Positions 1 through 8,914 are shown, counted from the stretch's first letter. The stretch: DNA of 64,000 bases from Streptomyces olindensis (GCA_000696115.1 JJOH01000004.1:247540-311539), one strand, 5' to 3'. Made by a program: numbers and translations. Notes: generated from the sequence alone by a model not told the origin.

Positions 1-638
1 TGCTGAAGAACGGCCTCGAGGTCGACTCCAACACGATCGTCTGGACCGCCGGCGTCAAGCCCAACCCGGTCCTCTCCCGCTACGGCCTGCCCCTCGGCCC
101 GCGCGGCCACGTCGACTGCGAGCCGACGCTCCAGGTCAAGGGCACCGACTACATCTGGGCCGCGGGCGACAACGCCCAGGTCCCGGACCTGGTCGGCCGC
201 AAGGCGGGCAACGAGAACGCCTGGTGCCCGCCGAACGCCCAGCACGCGCTGCGCCAGGCCCGGGTCCTCGGCGACAACGTCCTGTCCGGCATGCGCGGCT
301 TCCCGCAGAAGGACTACGCGCACGCCAACAAGGGCGCGGTGGCCGGCCTCGGCCTCCACAAGGGCGTCGCGATGATCGTCATGGGCAAGATGAAGATCAA
401 GCTCAAGGGCCGTCTCGCCTGGTACATGCACCGTGGCTACCACGGCCTGGCGATGCCGACCTGGAACCGCAAGATCCGCGTCTTCGCCGACTGGACCCTC
501 GGCATGTTCCTCAAGCGCGAGGTCGTCTCGCTCGGCGCCATCGAGACGCCGCGCGAGGAGTTCTACGAGGCCGCCAAGCCGGCCCCGGTCGCCGCCGCGC
601 CGAAGGAGAAGACCGAGGAGAAGGCCAAGGCCTCCTGA
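1..638 (+). CDS. ndh: Type II NADH dehydrogenase, C-terminal part (5' end outside window)
   Basis: The frame is open from the window edge (first whole codon at base 3) to the TGA at 636-638, so about 211 C-terminal residues are present. This part contains the second dinucleotide-binding half (WTAGVKPNPV) and the FAD-contacting segment IWAAGDNAQVPD typical of two-dinucleotide-binding-domain flavoproteins. After it come the C-terminal membrane-association segments seen in NDH-2 enzymes (LHKGVAMIVMG, then LAWYMHRGYHGLAMP) and a low-complexity Ala/Lys/Glu tail. NDH-2 is a peripheral membrane enzyme that passes electrons from NADH to menaquinone without pumping protons. A strong terminator follows 24 bases downstream, so this is the last gene of its unit. 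The N-terminal Rossmann motif cannot be checked here. Confidence 0.88.
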   Translation, partial: LKNGLEVDSNTIVWTAGVKPNPVLSRYGLPLGPRGHVDCEPTLQVKGTDYIWAAGDNAQVPDLVGRKAGNENAWCPPNAQHALRQARVLGDNVLSGMRGFPQKDYAHANKGAVAGLGLHKGVAMIVMGKMKIKLKGRLAWYMHRGYHGLAMPTWNRKIRVFADWTLGMFLKREVVSLGAIETPREEFYEAAKPAPVAAAPKEKTEEKAKAS

Positions 639-662
639 CCTCCGGTCCCTCACCGGCCTGAC

Positions 663-700
663 GAAGGGCCTCCCGCCGTCCGTGGTGCGGGAGGCCCTTC
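663..700 (+). terminator. Rho-independent-type hairpin after ndh
   Basis: A 14 bp perfect inverted repeat (663-676 with 687-700, arm GAAGGGCCTCCCGC) surrounds a 10-base loop. There is no T-tract, as is common in Streptomyces. It separates ndh from the next gene. Confidence 0.8.
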
Positions 701-845
701 GGCGTGCGTGGCGCGCGCGTGGGCCAAAGGGCGACCGACGGCCGGTTTTGCACAGACATGACGCGTGCCGGGGACTGCGCCGAAGCCCCGCAGGTGTTTA
801 CGTGGTGTCGGACATTCCGGGATTCAAGTCACGGAGGTGTACACC

Positions 846-2153
846 ATGGCAGACGCCGCGCCGCGGCTGCAGGGCCTCTTCGCACAGGTGCTGGGAGCAC
901 CGCTTCCCGTGCGCATCCGCGCCTGGGACGGTTCGCAGGCGGGCCCGCCGGGCGCGCCGATTCTGGTCGTACGCAACCGCCGCGCCCTGCGCCGCCTGCT
1001 GTGGAAGCCGGGCGAACTGGGCCTGGCCCGCGCCTGGGTGGCGGGCGACCTCGACATCGAGGGCGACCTCTACGCCACGCTCGACCTGCTGGCCGGCCTG
1101 ATCTGGGAGCGCGGCGAGGACGCCCGCACCCTCGCCCAGGCCCTGCGCGACCCCGAGGTCCGGGCTGCCGTCCGTGGACTCGTCAGGCTCGCGGGTCCGC
1201 CGCTGCCGCCCGCCCCGCCCCGCGAGGAGGCCCGCAGCCCCCGCCGCCACCTGCACACCAAGCGCACCGACAGACGCGCCATCAGCCACCACTACGACGT
1301 CGGCAACGACTTCTACGAGATCGTCCTCGGCCCGTCCATGGTGTACTCCTGCGCCTACTGGCCCGCCCCGGACAGCACCCTCGAACAGGCCCAGCGCGAC
1401 AAGCTCGAACTCGTCTGCCGCAAGCTCGGCCTGAAGCCCGGTCAGCGGCTGCTCGATGTGGGCTGCGGCTGGGGCTCCCTGGCCATCCACGCCGCCCGCG
1501 AGCACGGCGTGAGCGTCGTCGGTGTCACGCTCTCCCAGGAGCAGGCCGCCTACGCCCGCAAGCGCGTCGCCGACGAGGGCCTCACCGACAAGGTCGAGAT
1601 CCGCGTCCAGGACTACCGCGACGTCCGGGACGGTCCGTACGACGCCGTCTCCTCCATCGGCATGGCCGAGCACGTCGGCGCCGACCGCTACCTGGAGTAC
1701 GCCGCCGACCTGTACGACCTGCTCGAGCCCGGCGGGCGGCTGCTCAACCACCAGATCGCCCGCCGTCCGCAGCGGGACGAGACGGCGTACCACGTCGACT
1801 CCTTCATCGACTCCTACGTCTTCCCCGACGGTGAGCTCCAGCCCATCGGCATCACCGTCACCCAGTTGGAGCGGGCCGGCTTCGAGGTGCGCGACGTCGA
1901 GTCGATCCGCGAGCACTACGCCCTCACGCTGCGGCAGTGGGTCGCCCGCCTGGAGGCCGACTGGCAGCGTGCCGTCCGGCTCACCAGCCCCGGCCGCGCC
2001 CGTGTCTGGCGCCTGTACATGGCCGCCTCCGCGCTCGCCTTCGAGCACAACCGCATCGGCGTCAACCAGGTCCTGGCCGTCCGGACGCCGGAGTCGGGCG
2101 CCTCCGGCATGCCGTTGCGGGCCCGCACCTGGGGTGCGCCTGCCGGCGGTTGA
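846..2153 (+). CDS. cfa: Cyclopropane-fatty-acyl-phospholipid synthase family methyltransferase
   Basis: 435 residues from the ATG at 846, chosen because GGAGGT lies at 833-838, seven bases upstream; an in-frame ATG at 765 lacks such a site. The enzyme transfers the methylene group of SAM to the double bond of unsaturated acyl chains in membrane phospholipids, or makes a related methyl branch. It shows the family hallmarks in order: the substrate-side motif HYDVGNDFYEIVLG followed by the motif MVYSCAYW, the SAM-binding glycine loop LLDVGCGWGSLAIHAA, VVGVTLSQEQ, the acidic MAEHVG segment and a C-terminal region with YHVDSFIDSYVFPDG. Length is near the usual 400-440. It is a single-gene unit between two terminators. 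The reaction product cannot be told from sequence alone. Confidence 0.88.
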   Translation: MADAAPRLQGLFAQVLGAPLPVRIRAWDGSQAGPPGAPILVVRNRRALRRLLWKPGELGLARAWVAGDLDIEGDLYATLDLLAGLIWERGEDARTLAQALRDPEVRAAVRGLVRLAGPPLPPAPPREEARSPRRHLHTKRTDRRAISHHYDVGNDFYEIVLGPSMVYSCAYWPAPDSTLEQAQRDKLELVCRKLGLKPGQRLLDVGCGWGSLAIHAAREHGVSVVGVTLSQEQAAYARKRVADEGLTDKVEIRVQDYRDVRDGPYDAVSSIGMAEHVGADRYLEYAADLYDLLEPGGRLLNHQIARRPQRDETAYHVDSFIDSYVFPDGELQPIGITVTQLERAGFEVRDVESIREHYALTLRQWVARLEADWQRAVRLTSPGRARVWRLYMAASALAFEHNRIGVNQVLAVRTPESGASGMPLRARTWGAPAGG

Positions 2154-2167
2154 CCCGGAGACAGGGG

Positions 2168-2205
2168 GAAGGGCCGGGCTCCCCGTCGCGGGAACCCGGC
2201 CCTTC
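2168..2205. terminator. Bidirectional hairpin between convergent genes
   Basis: Eleven-base arms (2168-2178 GAAGGGCCGGG and 2195-2205) form a hairpin between the 3' ends of cfa (+) and the ABC permease gene (-), so it can stop transcription from both sides. Confidence 0.75.
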
Positions 2206-2227
2206 GGTGTGCCGCGGCGCGGCGAGG

Positions 2228-4762
2228 TCACTCGGCCTTGATCGCGTTCAGCATGTTCAGCCGGGCGGCGTTGCGGGCCGGCCACATCGCGGCCAGGACG
2301 CCCACCAGACCGGCCAGCACCAGGAAGATCCCGATCCGGTCCCAGGGCAGGACCAGGGCGTAGCCCGGGATCTGGTCCGCGAAGGTCTCGCCGATCGCCC
2401 AGCCGAGGAAGGCCCCGAGACCGATGCCGACCATCGCGCCGAACACCGAGATGACCACGGCCTCCAGGCGGACCATCCGCTTCACCCGGCGCCGGTCCAG
2501 ACCGATGGCGCGCAGCATGCCGATCTCCTGCTGCCGTTCGAAGACGGACATCGCAAGGGTGTTGACGACGCCCAGCACCGCGATGATCAGGGCCATCGCC
2601 AGCAGGCCGTACATGACGTTCAGCAGGGTGTTGATGGCGCCGCCGAACTCGTTGCGGATGTCCTGCTTGTCCATCACGGTGATCGCCGGGTTGTCGCCCA
2701 GCGCGTCGACGATGACCTTCTCGTTCGCCGCGGTCTGGCCGCCGTCGACCTTCACGAAGATCTGCCGGATGGACGGCTTCGTCTCGTGCGGATCCGTGAT
2801 CTTCCGGTCGATCAGGACGGGGGAGAGGAACTCGCTGTCCTTGTAGACGGCGCCGACCGTGAGCGTGGCCTTCTTGTCGTCGCCGAAGGTGACGGGGACG
2901 GTGTCACCGGTCTTCCAGCCCCTGCTCTTGGCCGTCTTCTCGGCGACCGCGATGCGGCCCTCGGCGAGCGAGTCGGCGCTGCCGCTGACGACGTCGACGG
3001 TCAGGACCTTCCCGATGTCGCCCGGGGTGACCGCCGAGGCGTACACGTGATCGCCTCCGTCCACCTGGAAGTAGGCGTCCTGCTGCGGCGAGACCGCGGA
3101 CACGCCCCGGGCCTTCTCCAGCGCCGACAGCGCCGACCGGTCGAGGTCACCGCCGTTGGCCATCGAGACCATGTAGTCGGCCTTGATGTTGTCGGTGGTC
3201 ATCTTGTCGATGGCCGTGCCGACCGTGACGCCGAGCACCGACAGGCCGGTCACCAGCGTCAGCCCGATCGCCAGTGCCGAGGCGGTGGCCCCGGTGCGGC
3301 GCGGGTTGCGGACCGCGTTCTGGCCGGCGAGCTTGCCCGCCACCCCGAAGGGGCCGACGAGCAGCGGACGGACGAGCGCGATCACGGGCCGGGACAGCAG
3401 CGGGATCAGGATGATCACGCCGATCAGCGCGAGGAACGCGCCTGCCCCGATGTACATCCGGCCGTCGTCGCCGCCGGTCGAGGCACCCGCCACGATCCCC
3501 ACCGCGCCGAGGGAGGTGACGGCCGCACCGATGGAGTTGCGCAGCACCAGCGATTTGGTGGTGGCCACCGCGTGGACGCTGTTCATGGCCGCCACCGGCG
3601 GGATCTTCGCGGCCCGGCGGCCGGGCAGCCAGGCGGCGAGCATCGTGATCAGCACGCCCACGGCGAACGCCGCGAGCACCGGCGTGGCGGACAGGACCAG
3701 CGGACCGTCCGGCATCTTCATGTCGAACGCGGCCATGCCGGAGCGCAGGGCGACGGCCAGGCCGATGCCGAGGAGGAAGCCGACGGCGGAGGCGACCAGA
3801 CCCACCAGGGCGGCCTCGGCGAGAACCGAGCGGGTGATCTGCCTGCGGGACGCGCCGACGGCGCGCATCAGGGCGATCTCCTTGGTGCGCTGGGCCACCA
3901 GCATCGTGAACGTGTTGGAGATCAGGAAGATCCCCACGAAGAGCGCGATGCCCGCGAAGCCGAGCAGGACCTGCTTGAGGTTGCCCATGCCCTGCTCGAT
4001 CTGCGCGGCCTGCTCGTCGGCGAGCGCCTGGCCGGTCTGGGCCTCGGCTGTGTCCGGCAGCAGCGGCTTGACCGCGTCCAGGATCTTCGTGTCGTTCGCG
4101 CCCGGGGCGGCGGTGACGGTGGCGCTCTCGAAGTAGCCCGGCTCGAGGTACTGCTTCTGGGCGACGGCGGTGTCGAAGAGGACGAGGCTGCCGCCGGCGT
4201 TGACGGCGCCGTCCTCGGTGGTGAACACCCCGCTGAGGGTGTACTCCTTCACCGGGCCGTTGGTCGCGACGCGCACCCGGTCGCCGACCTGGTACTCGCC
4301 CTTGGCCGCGGATTCCTCGTCCAGGGCGATCTGGTCGTCCTTCACCGGGCCGGAGCCGTCGGTGAACGTGTAGGCGGCGTCCTTGCCGTCCTTGCCGGGC
4401 GCGAAGTTGGAGCCCTTGTTGGACCAGCCGACGCCGATCAGCTTCCCGTCGGGGTCGGCGACCCCGGCGAAGCCCTCGACACGGCCGTACACCCCGGCGA
4501 CGCCGTCCACGGCGGCGATCCGGTCGAGGACCTTGCCGGACAGGCCCGGCTCCTCCTCGGGGTTGTCCGGGTCGGCGTACGAGGAGACGGAGACGGCGAC
4601 GTCGTCGTAGCTCTTCGCCGACTGGTTGCGGAAGGCGTTGGAGAGGGTGTCGGCGAAGACCAGGGTGCCCGAGACGAACGCGACGCCGAGCATCACGGCG
4701 AGCACGGTCATCAGCAGCCTGGCCTTGTGCGCGAGGACGTTGCGCAAGGCGGTACGGAACAT
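2228..4762 (-). CDS. FtsX/MacB-type ABC transporter permease
   Basis: 844 residues. It is the membrane subunit of an ABC exporter of the MacB/LolE-like class, acting with the ATPase encoded just upstream. An N-terminal membrane segment (LLMTVLAVMLGVAFVSGTLV) is followed by an extracytoplasmic domain rich in Asp/Gly. Then comes a first FtsX domain (FVGIFLISNTFTMLVAQRTKEIALMRAVGASRRQ), a central membrane block, a second periplasmic-type domain, and a second FtsX domain (FERQQEIGMLRAIGLDRRRVKRM) with C-terminal helices. The duplicated FtsX architecture and 800-850 residue length are typical of actinobacterial members. The ATPase gene ends 38 bases before this start, consistent with one operon. 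The substrate is unknown; relatives export lipids, peptides or act in envelope stress. Confidence 0.87.
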   Translation of the reverse strand: MFRTALRNVLAHKARLLMTVLAVMLGVAFVSGTLVFADTLSNAFRNQSAKSYDDVAVSVSSYADPDNPEEEPGLSGKVLDRIAAVDGVAGVYGRVEGFAGVADPDGKLIGVGWSNKGSNFAPGKDGKDAAYTFTDGSGPVKDDQIALDEESAAKGEYQVGDRVRVATNGPVKEYTLSGVFTTEDGAVNAGGSLVLFDTAVAQKQYLEPGYFESATVTAAPGANDTKILDAVKPLLPDTAEAQTGQALADEQAAQIEQGMGNLKQVLLGFAGIALFVGIFLISNTFTMLVAQRTKEIALMRAVGASRRQITRSVLAEAALVGLVASAVGFLLGIGLAVALRSGMAAFDMKMPDGPLVLSATPVLAAFAVGVLITMLAAWLPGRRAAKIPPVAAMNSVHAVATTKSLVLRNSIGAAVTSLGAVGIVAGASTGGDDGRMYIGAGAFLALIGVIILIPLLSRPVIALVRPLLVGPFGVAGKLAGQNAVRNPRRTGATASALAIGLTLVTGLSVLGVTVGTAIDKMTTDNIKADYMVSMANGGDLDRSALSALEKARGVSAVSPQQDAYFQVDGGDHVYASAVTPGDIGKVLTVDVVSGSADSLAEGRIAVAEKTAKSRGWKTGDTVPVTFGDDKKATLTVGAVYKDSEFLSPVLIDRKITDPHETKPSIRQIFVKVDGGQTAANEKVIVDALGDNPAITVMDKQDIRNEFGGAINTLLNVMYGLLAMALIIAVLGVVNTLAMSVFERQQEIGMLRAIGLDRRRVKRMVRLEAVVISVFGAMVGIGLGAFLGWAIGETFADQIPGYALVLPWDRIGIFLVLAGLVGVLAAMWPARNAARLNMLNAIKAE

Positions 4763-4800
4763 GGGTTCTGGTTCTCAGTCCTGTCGGTCCTGACGGGGGA

Positions 4801-5571
4801 TCAGCTGGTGCGGCCCTTGGCGTCGAACGCCTTCATGCGGTCCAGGACGGAGTCGGCCGTGGGCCCGTGCATCTCGTCGACGATCCGGCCGTCCGCCAGG
4901 AAGATCACCCGGTCCGCGTAGGCCGCGGCCACCGGGTCGTGGGTCACCATCACCACCGTCTGGCCCATCTCCCGCACGGAGTTGCGCAGGAAGCCCAGCA
5001 CCTCGGCGCCGGAGCGGGAGTCGAGGTTTCCGGTGGGCTCGTCCCCGAAGATGATCTCGGGCCGGGAGGCCAGCGCCCGGGCCACGGCGACGCGCTGCTG
5101 CTGGCCGCCGGAGAGCTGCGAGGGCCGGTGGCCGAGCCGGTCCGCGAGACCGACCATCCGGATGACGGAGTCGAGCCACTGCTTGTCCGGCTTCCGGCCC
5201 GCGATGTCCATCGGAAGGGTGATGTTCTCCAGGGCCGTCAGGGTCGGCAGCAGGTTGAAGGCCTGGAAGATGAAGCCGATCTTGTCCCGGCGCAGCTTGG
5301 TCAGCTGCTTGTCCTTCAGGGAGCCCAGCTCGGTCTCGCCGATGCGCACCGACCCGGAGGAGAACGTGTCGAGACCCGCCACGCAGTGCATCAGGGTCGA
5401 CTTGCCGGAGCCGGAGGGGCCCATGATCGCGGTGAACTCGGCCTGCCGGAAGTCGACGGAGACCCGGTCCAGGGCGACCACCTGGGTCTCACCCTGTCCG
5501 TAGACCTTCGAAAGATCCGTGGCGCGCGCGGCCACGGTGGTGGCCCGGTCGGCGAGGGATGCGGTGGTCAC
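4801..5571 (-). CDS. ABC transporter ATP-binding protein (MacB/LolD-like)
   Basis: 256 residues from a GTG at 5571, selected because AGGAG lies nine bases upstream; the longer in-frame ATG at 5706 adds 45 residues with no conserved content. Walker A is GPSGSGKST, the signature is LSGGQQQRVAVARA, Walker B runs into the D-loop as IIFGDEPTGNLDS, and the H-loop is MVTHD. The sequence follows the LolD/MacB subgroup, which drives conformational change in FtsX-type permeases rather than classical import. It is the first gene of a two-gene operon with the permease at 2228-4762. Confidence 0.9.
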   Translation of the reverse strand: MTTASLADRATTVAARATDLSKVYGQGETQVVALDRVSVDFRQAEFTAIMGPSGSGKSTLMHCVAGLDTFSSGSVRIGETELGSLKDKQLTKLRRDKIGFIFQAFNLLPTLTALENITLPMDIAGRKPDKQWLDSVIRMVGLADRLGHRPSQLSGGQQQRVAVARALASRPEIIFGDEPTGNLDSRSGAEVLGFLRNSVREMGQTVVMVTHDPVAAAYADRVIFLADGRIVDEMHGPTADSVLDRMKAFDAKGRTS

Positions 5572-5986
5572 GGGATGGCACTCCTGTCGGGACGACGGTG
5601 GTGGAGAAGAACGTGTTCCATCGTCCGGGTGCCACGCCGCCGTGTAGTCACCCGTTGTTCCGGTTCCGAGGGCCGACTGCAGGCTGACCGGGCCGGGCCA
5701 TGTCATACCTGGGGATGACGAACGCCCCCGAGGGGGCCTGGTGTCGAAGCCGCGTGTGCGTGGTGTCGAGAACAGGTGGAGTGCCCTCGTTCGGGCGGTG
5801 AAATTCCGTCATTCCGCATACGCGGCCGACGGCCGCACGTAAGGCTATTGGCAAGTGCGGATGGCGCGTTCCGTGTGCTGATGCACCCTCAGACGTCAAT
5901 AAAATAAGACAACATCGGTCCGCCCTTCCGCTGTTCGGGGGACCCGTCCCGATAGTCTCGGAACCTCGATGCGGAGCCCATGGCCT
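5572..5986. other. Intergenic region between ABC operon and bldA
   Basis: 415 bases with no convincing gene on either strand. It must hold the promoter of the leftward ABC operon and that of the rightward tRNA gene. The element GATAGT at 5951-5956 sits at a suitable distance to be the -10 of bldA, but I see no good -35, so this is only a guess. A short AT-rich patch (5897-5910) interrupts the otherwise GC-rich stretch. Confidence 0.5.
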
Positions 5987-6070
5987 GCCCGGATGGTGGA
6001 ATGCAGACACGGCGAGCTTAAACCTCGCTGCCCCTTCGCGGGCGTGCCGGTTCGAGTCCGGCTCCGGGCA
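5987..6070 (+). tRNA. bldA: tRNA-Leu (anticodon UAA), bldA
   Basis: The cloverleaf can be drawn by eye: acceptor strand GCCCGGA (5987-5993) pairs with TCCGGGC (6063-6069), discriminator A at 6070. The anticodon stem GCGAG/CTCGC (6012-6016/6024-6028) closes the loop CTTAAAC, giving anticodon TAA at 6019-6021. A long class II variable arm spans 6029-6044, and the T arm is GCCGG-TTCGAGT-CCGGC. CC follows the discriminator but then T, so CCA is not encoded. UUA is the rarest leucine codon in Streptomyces, and bldA is the known developmental tRNA gene that controls TTA-containing genes for aerial growth and antibiotic production. I noticed no in-frame TTA in the window's own genes on reading, though this was not an exhaustive search. 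Confidence 0.95.
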
Positions 6071-6157
6071 CCTTCCGATCCCTGTGTGGTCCATTGAGAA
6101 GTTCGCGGCGTGCCCGTTGACAGCGGTCGCATGCCGTCAGAGACTCACATCCAACAA

Positions 6158-6177
6158 TGGTGAAGAAAATTTCACCA
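6158..6177. promoter_or_regulatory. Palindrome upstream of pobA, possible operator
   Basis: A perfect seven-base inverted repeat, TGGTGAA (6158-6164) and TTCACCA (6171-6177) around GAAAAT, lies 27 bases before the pobA start in an AT-rich patch. The position suits a repressor site. An IclR-type PobR is reported to control pobA in Streptomyces, so this is a candidate site for such a protein, by inference only. Confidence 0.4.
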
Positions 6178-6204
6178 CACGAACGGATGAGAAGAGGGCG
6201 TCCG

Positions 6205-7380
6205 ATGCGCACCACCGTCGGCATCATCGGGGCCGGTCCCGCCGGCCTCCTCCTCGCCCGGCTGCTGCACAACGCCGGCATCGACTCGGTCGTCCTGGAG
6301 AGCCGCGACCGCGACTACGTCGAGCGGCGGCAGCGGGCCGGGATCCTGGAGCAGGGCACGGCGGACGTGCTGCGCGCGGCCGGCGCCGGGCAGCGCATGG
6401 ACCGCGAGGGGCTGCGCCACGACGGCATAGAGCTGCGCTTCGACCGCCGCCGCCACCGCGTCGACTTCCCCGCCCTCACCGGCGGCCGGTCCGTGATGGT
6501 CTACGCCCAGACCGAGGTCTGCAAGGACCTCATCGCCCTCCAGTTGGCGGAGGGCGGCCCGCTGCTCTTCGAGGCGGAGGCGCTGGCCGTGGAGGACGCG
6601 GGCACCGACACCCCCCGCGTCCGCTTCCGGCACGAGGGCCGCGAGGACGTCCTGGAGTGCGCGTACGTCGTCGGCTGCGACGGCTTCTGGGGCGTGGCCC
6701 GCAAGGCGATCCCCGCGGAACTGGTTCAGGTCTTCGAACGGACGTACCCCTTCGGCTGGCTCGGCATCCTCGCCGACGTGCCGCCCTCCCACGACGAGCT
6801 GGTCTACGCCCGCCACGACCGCGGCTTCGCCCTCCTCTCCATGCGCTCCCCGGCCGTCTCCCGCCTCTACCTCCAGGTGCCCGACGGCACCGACGCCGAG
6901 GCCTGGAGCGACGAGGAGATCTGGGACGAGCTGGAGCGCCGCTTCGAGACCGCCGACGACTGGCGCCTGGAGCGCGGCCCGATCACCCAGAAGTCGGTCA
7001 CCCCCATGCGCTCCTACGTCCACGAGCCCATGCGCCACGGCCGCCTCTTCCTCGCCGGCGACGCCGCGCACATCGTGCCGCCGACCGGGGCCAAGGGGCT
7101 GAATCTCGCCGTGGGCGACGTCGTGACGTTCGCCCGGGCCCTGACGCACCAGAGGGACACGGGCTCACCGGAGCTGCTCGACGCCTACTCGCAGACCTGC
7201 CTGCGCCGCGTCTGGCAGGCCGAGCGGTTCTCCTACGACATGACGACCCTCCTGCACCGCACCCCCGACGCGAGCCCCTTCGACGACCGGCTCCAGCTCG
7301 CCCGGCTGGAGCGCATCGCCTCCTCCCGCGCCGCCGAGACCGACCTCGCGGAGGGGTACACGGGCTTCCCGTTCGGGTGA
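6205..7380 (+). CDS. pobA: 4-hydroxybenzoate 3-monooxygenase
   Basis: 391 residues from the ATG at 6205 (GAAGAGGG at 6191-6198 upstream), close to the 394 residues of characterised PobA. This FAD enzyme uses NADPH or NADH and O2 to convert 4-hydroxybenzoate to protocatechuate, feeding the beta-ketoadipate pathway. The Rossmann motif GIIGAGPAGLLLARL is at residues 7-21, the flavin ribose loop DRDYVERRQRAG with GILEQG follows, then the conserved VVGCDGFWGVAR segment and the FAD-binding GDAAHIVPPTGAKGLNLA near residue 290. The Tyr and Arg-rich substrate region (RFDRRRHRVDF, VYAQTEVCKDL) matches PobA rather than other aromatic hydroxylases. It stands alone; the protocatechuate branch genes are not in this window. 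Confidence 0.9.
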   Translation: MRTTVGIIGAGPAGLLLARLLHNAGIDSVVLESRDRDYVERRQRAGILEQGTADVLRAAGAGQRMDREGLRHDGIELRFDRRRHRVDFPALTGGRSVMVYAQTEVCKDLIALQLAEGGPLLFEAEALAVEDAGTDTPRVRFRHEGREDVLECAYVVGCDGFWGVARKAIPAELVQVFERTYPFGWLGILADVPPSHDELVYARHDRGFALLSMRSPAVSRLYLQVPDGTDAEAWSDEEIWDELERRFETADDWRLERGPITQKSVTPMRSYVHEPMRHGRLFLAGDAAHIVPPTGAKGLNLAVGDVVTFARALTHQRDTGSPELLDAYSQTCLRRVWQAERFSYDMTTLLHRTPDASPFDDRLQLARLERIASSRAAETDLAEGYTGFPFG

Positions 7381-7593
7381 CGTAAGAGCGGCGTCAGCGG
7401 GTGATCTCCGACCGGTTCCGGACGTGTCGCAGCTTGGTGATGAATGATCCCCTCCGGTCAGGGGAATCACGAAGCGGCGTAGCGTGTTGCGCAGCACGAC
7501 GAGGGAAAGATCCTCCCCAAGCAGTAGGGTCATTCCTTTGCCTACCTATTACTCTTGAGCCAAGGCCACGCAGTGTGGCCATGGAGGAGTGAA

Positions 7594-8505
7594 ATGAGGA
7601 GCAGAAACCCGGTCTTCTCGCGACGGGGGTTCAGCCGCGACAACGGCTACGCGGGCTTCAACACCGCGCCGCAGGCCGGGGGTCCCGCTGTCGCCACCCA
7701 GGGCAACCCGTACGCGCAGCAGCCGACGGGCAACCCGTACGCGCAGAACCCGTACGCGCAGAACCCTTACGCCCAGCAGGACCTGCAGTACGGCGCGCCG
7801 CCGCAGGCCCCGGCCACCACCGGCCGGATGACCATCGACGACGTCGTCCTGCGCACGGCGAGCACGCTCGGTGTGCTCGTCCTCACCGCCGCGCTCTCCT
7901 GGGCCCTGCTGCCCGTGGACGACGCCAACATCAGCCGCAGCTACGGCATCGGTATCGGCGCCGCGCTGATCGGCATGGTCCTGGCGTTCGTGCAGTCCTT
8001 CAAGCGCAAGGCCTCGCCCGCGCTGATCCTCACGTACGCCGCGTTCGAGGGTGTCTTCCTCGGCGTCGTGTCCAACATCGTCGACAACCGCATCGCCGAC
8101 GGTGCGGCCATGCAGGCCGTGATCGGTACGATGGCGGTCTTCGCCGGTGTGCTGATCGCCTACAAGGCCGGCTGGATCCGCGTCAACCGCCGCTTCTACG
8201 GCTTCGTGATGGCGGCCGCGCTCGGCTTCATCCTGCTGATGACCGTGAACCTGCTGTTCGCGGTGTTCGGCGGCGGTGACGGCCTCGGCTTCCGCAGCGG
8301 TGCCCTCGGTGTCGTCTTCGGCATCATCGGCATCATCCTCGGCGCCTGCTTCCTCGCCCTGGACTTCAAGCAGGTCGAGGACGGCGTCGCCTACGGCGCC
8401 CCGCGCGAGGAGGCGTGGCTCGCGGCCTTCGGCCTGACGCTGACGCTGGTGTGGATCTACCTCGAGTTCCTGAGGCTCATCTCGATCCTCAACAGCAACG
8501 ACTAG
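7594..8505 (+). CDS. Bax inhibitor-1/YccA family membrane protein
   Basis: 303 residues from the ATG at 7594 with GGAGGAG at 7583-7589. A small hairpin (GGCCAC 7564-7569 with GTGGCC 7575-7580) ends just before the ribosome site. The first 75 residues are hydrophilic and repetitive, with four copies of a NPYAQ motif, and should lie on one face of the membrane. The rest holds about seven hydrophobic segments, for example TLGVLVLTAALSWALLP, YGIGIGAALIGMVLAFV and LGVVFGIIGIILGACFLALDF, ending with the acidic segment DFKQVEDGVAYGAPREEAWLAAF that is characteristic of the YccA/BI-1 family. Members are proposed pH-sensitive ion (Ca2+) leak channels, but no function is established in Streptomyces. Confidence 0.82.
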   Translation: MRSRNPVFSRRGFSRDNGYAGFNTAPQAGGPAVATQGNPYAQQPTGNPYAQNPYAQNPYAQQDLQYGAPPQAPATTGRMTIDDVVLRTASTLGVLVLTAALSWALLPVDDANISRSYGIGIGAALIGMVLAFVQSFKRKASPALILTYAAFEGVFLGVVSNIVDNRIADGAAMQAVIGTMAVFAGVLIAYKAGWIRVNRRFYGFVMAAALGFILLMTVNLLFAVFGGGDGLGFRSGALGVVFGIIGIILGACFLALDFKQVEDGVAYGAPREEAWLAAFGLTLTLVWIYLEFLRLISILNSND

Positions 8506-8526
8506 TTCTTCTCGACGGTCGTAGCG

Positions 8527-8558
8527 CGAAGGGCCCCGGCTCCGGCCGGGGCCCTTCG
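8527..8558. terminator. Hairpin between convergent genes
   Basis: A perfect 14 bp stem (8527-8540 with 8545-8558, arm CGAAGGGCCCCGGC) with a TCCG tetraloop-like turn lies just after the BI-1 gene and before the 3' end of the leftward small gene. Confidence 0.85.
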
Positions 8559-8581
8559 TCGTCTGCCGGGCGGTGCGCCGC

Positions 8582-8812
8582 CTAGAGCAGTTTGCGCGCG
8601 GCCCTCCTCAGGTCGTACTCGTGGATGATCGCCTTGGCGTGGCCGTACGCCAGATTGTGTTCGTGCCGGAGCCAGCTGACCTTTTCCTCGAAGCGGAAGA
8701 GTGCCGGGCCTTCTTCGACGGTGCGCAACCAGTCGGCGATTTCACGACCGGTGCAGTGGGGGATGCGGGCGAGCATGTTGCGGTGGGTCTCTTCGGAGAA
8801 GACTTGGGACAT
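8582..8812 (-). CDS. Small conserved protein (DUF4287-like)
   Basis: 76 residues from the ATG at 8812, preferred over the ATG at 8830 because GGAGG stands five bases upstream and because the conserved part begins at MSQVFSEETHRN. The body contains GREIADWLRTVEEGPAL, a central EEKVSWLRHEHNLAYGHAKAI and ends YDLRRAARKLL. This looks like the DUF4287 family of small soluble proteins, a family of unknown function that is common in actinobacteria. It is a monocistronic gene pointing into the terminator at 8527-8558. The family assignment is from memory of its pattern. Confidence 0.65.
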   Translation of the reverse strand: MSQVFSEETHRNMLARIPHCTGREIADWLRTVEEGPALFRFEEKVSWLRHEHNLAYGHAKAIIHEYDLRRAARKLL

Positions 8813-8914
8813 CGGCGCCTCCGGACGCATGGGATGTAAGCCGGTCCTTCAGGTCACGGTGCCTGAGTGTTCGCCCGTTGGCAACAGTCCCGGTGCGACG
8901 CGTACGCTCGCGGC

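Noticed and set aside
1937..4921. 994-codon open frame opposite the ABC permease gene
   Set aside because: It is antisense to a convincing FtsX permease and is rich in Arg, Gly, Asp and His as expected for the reverse strand of high-GC coding DNA.
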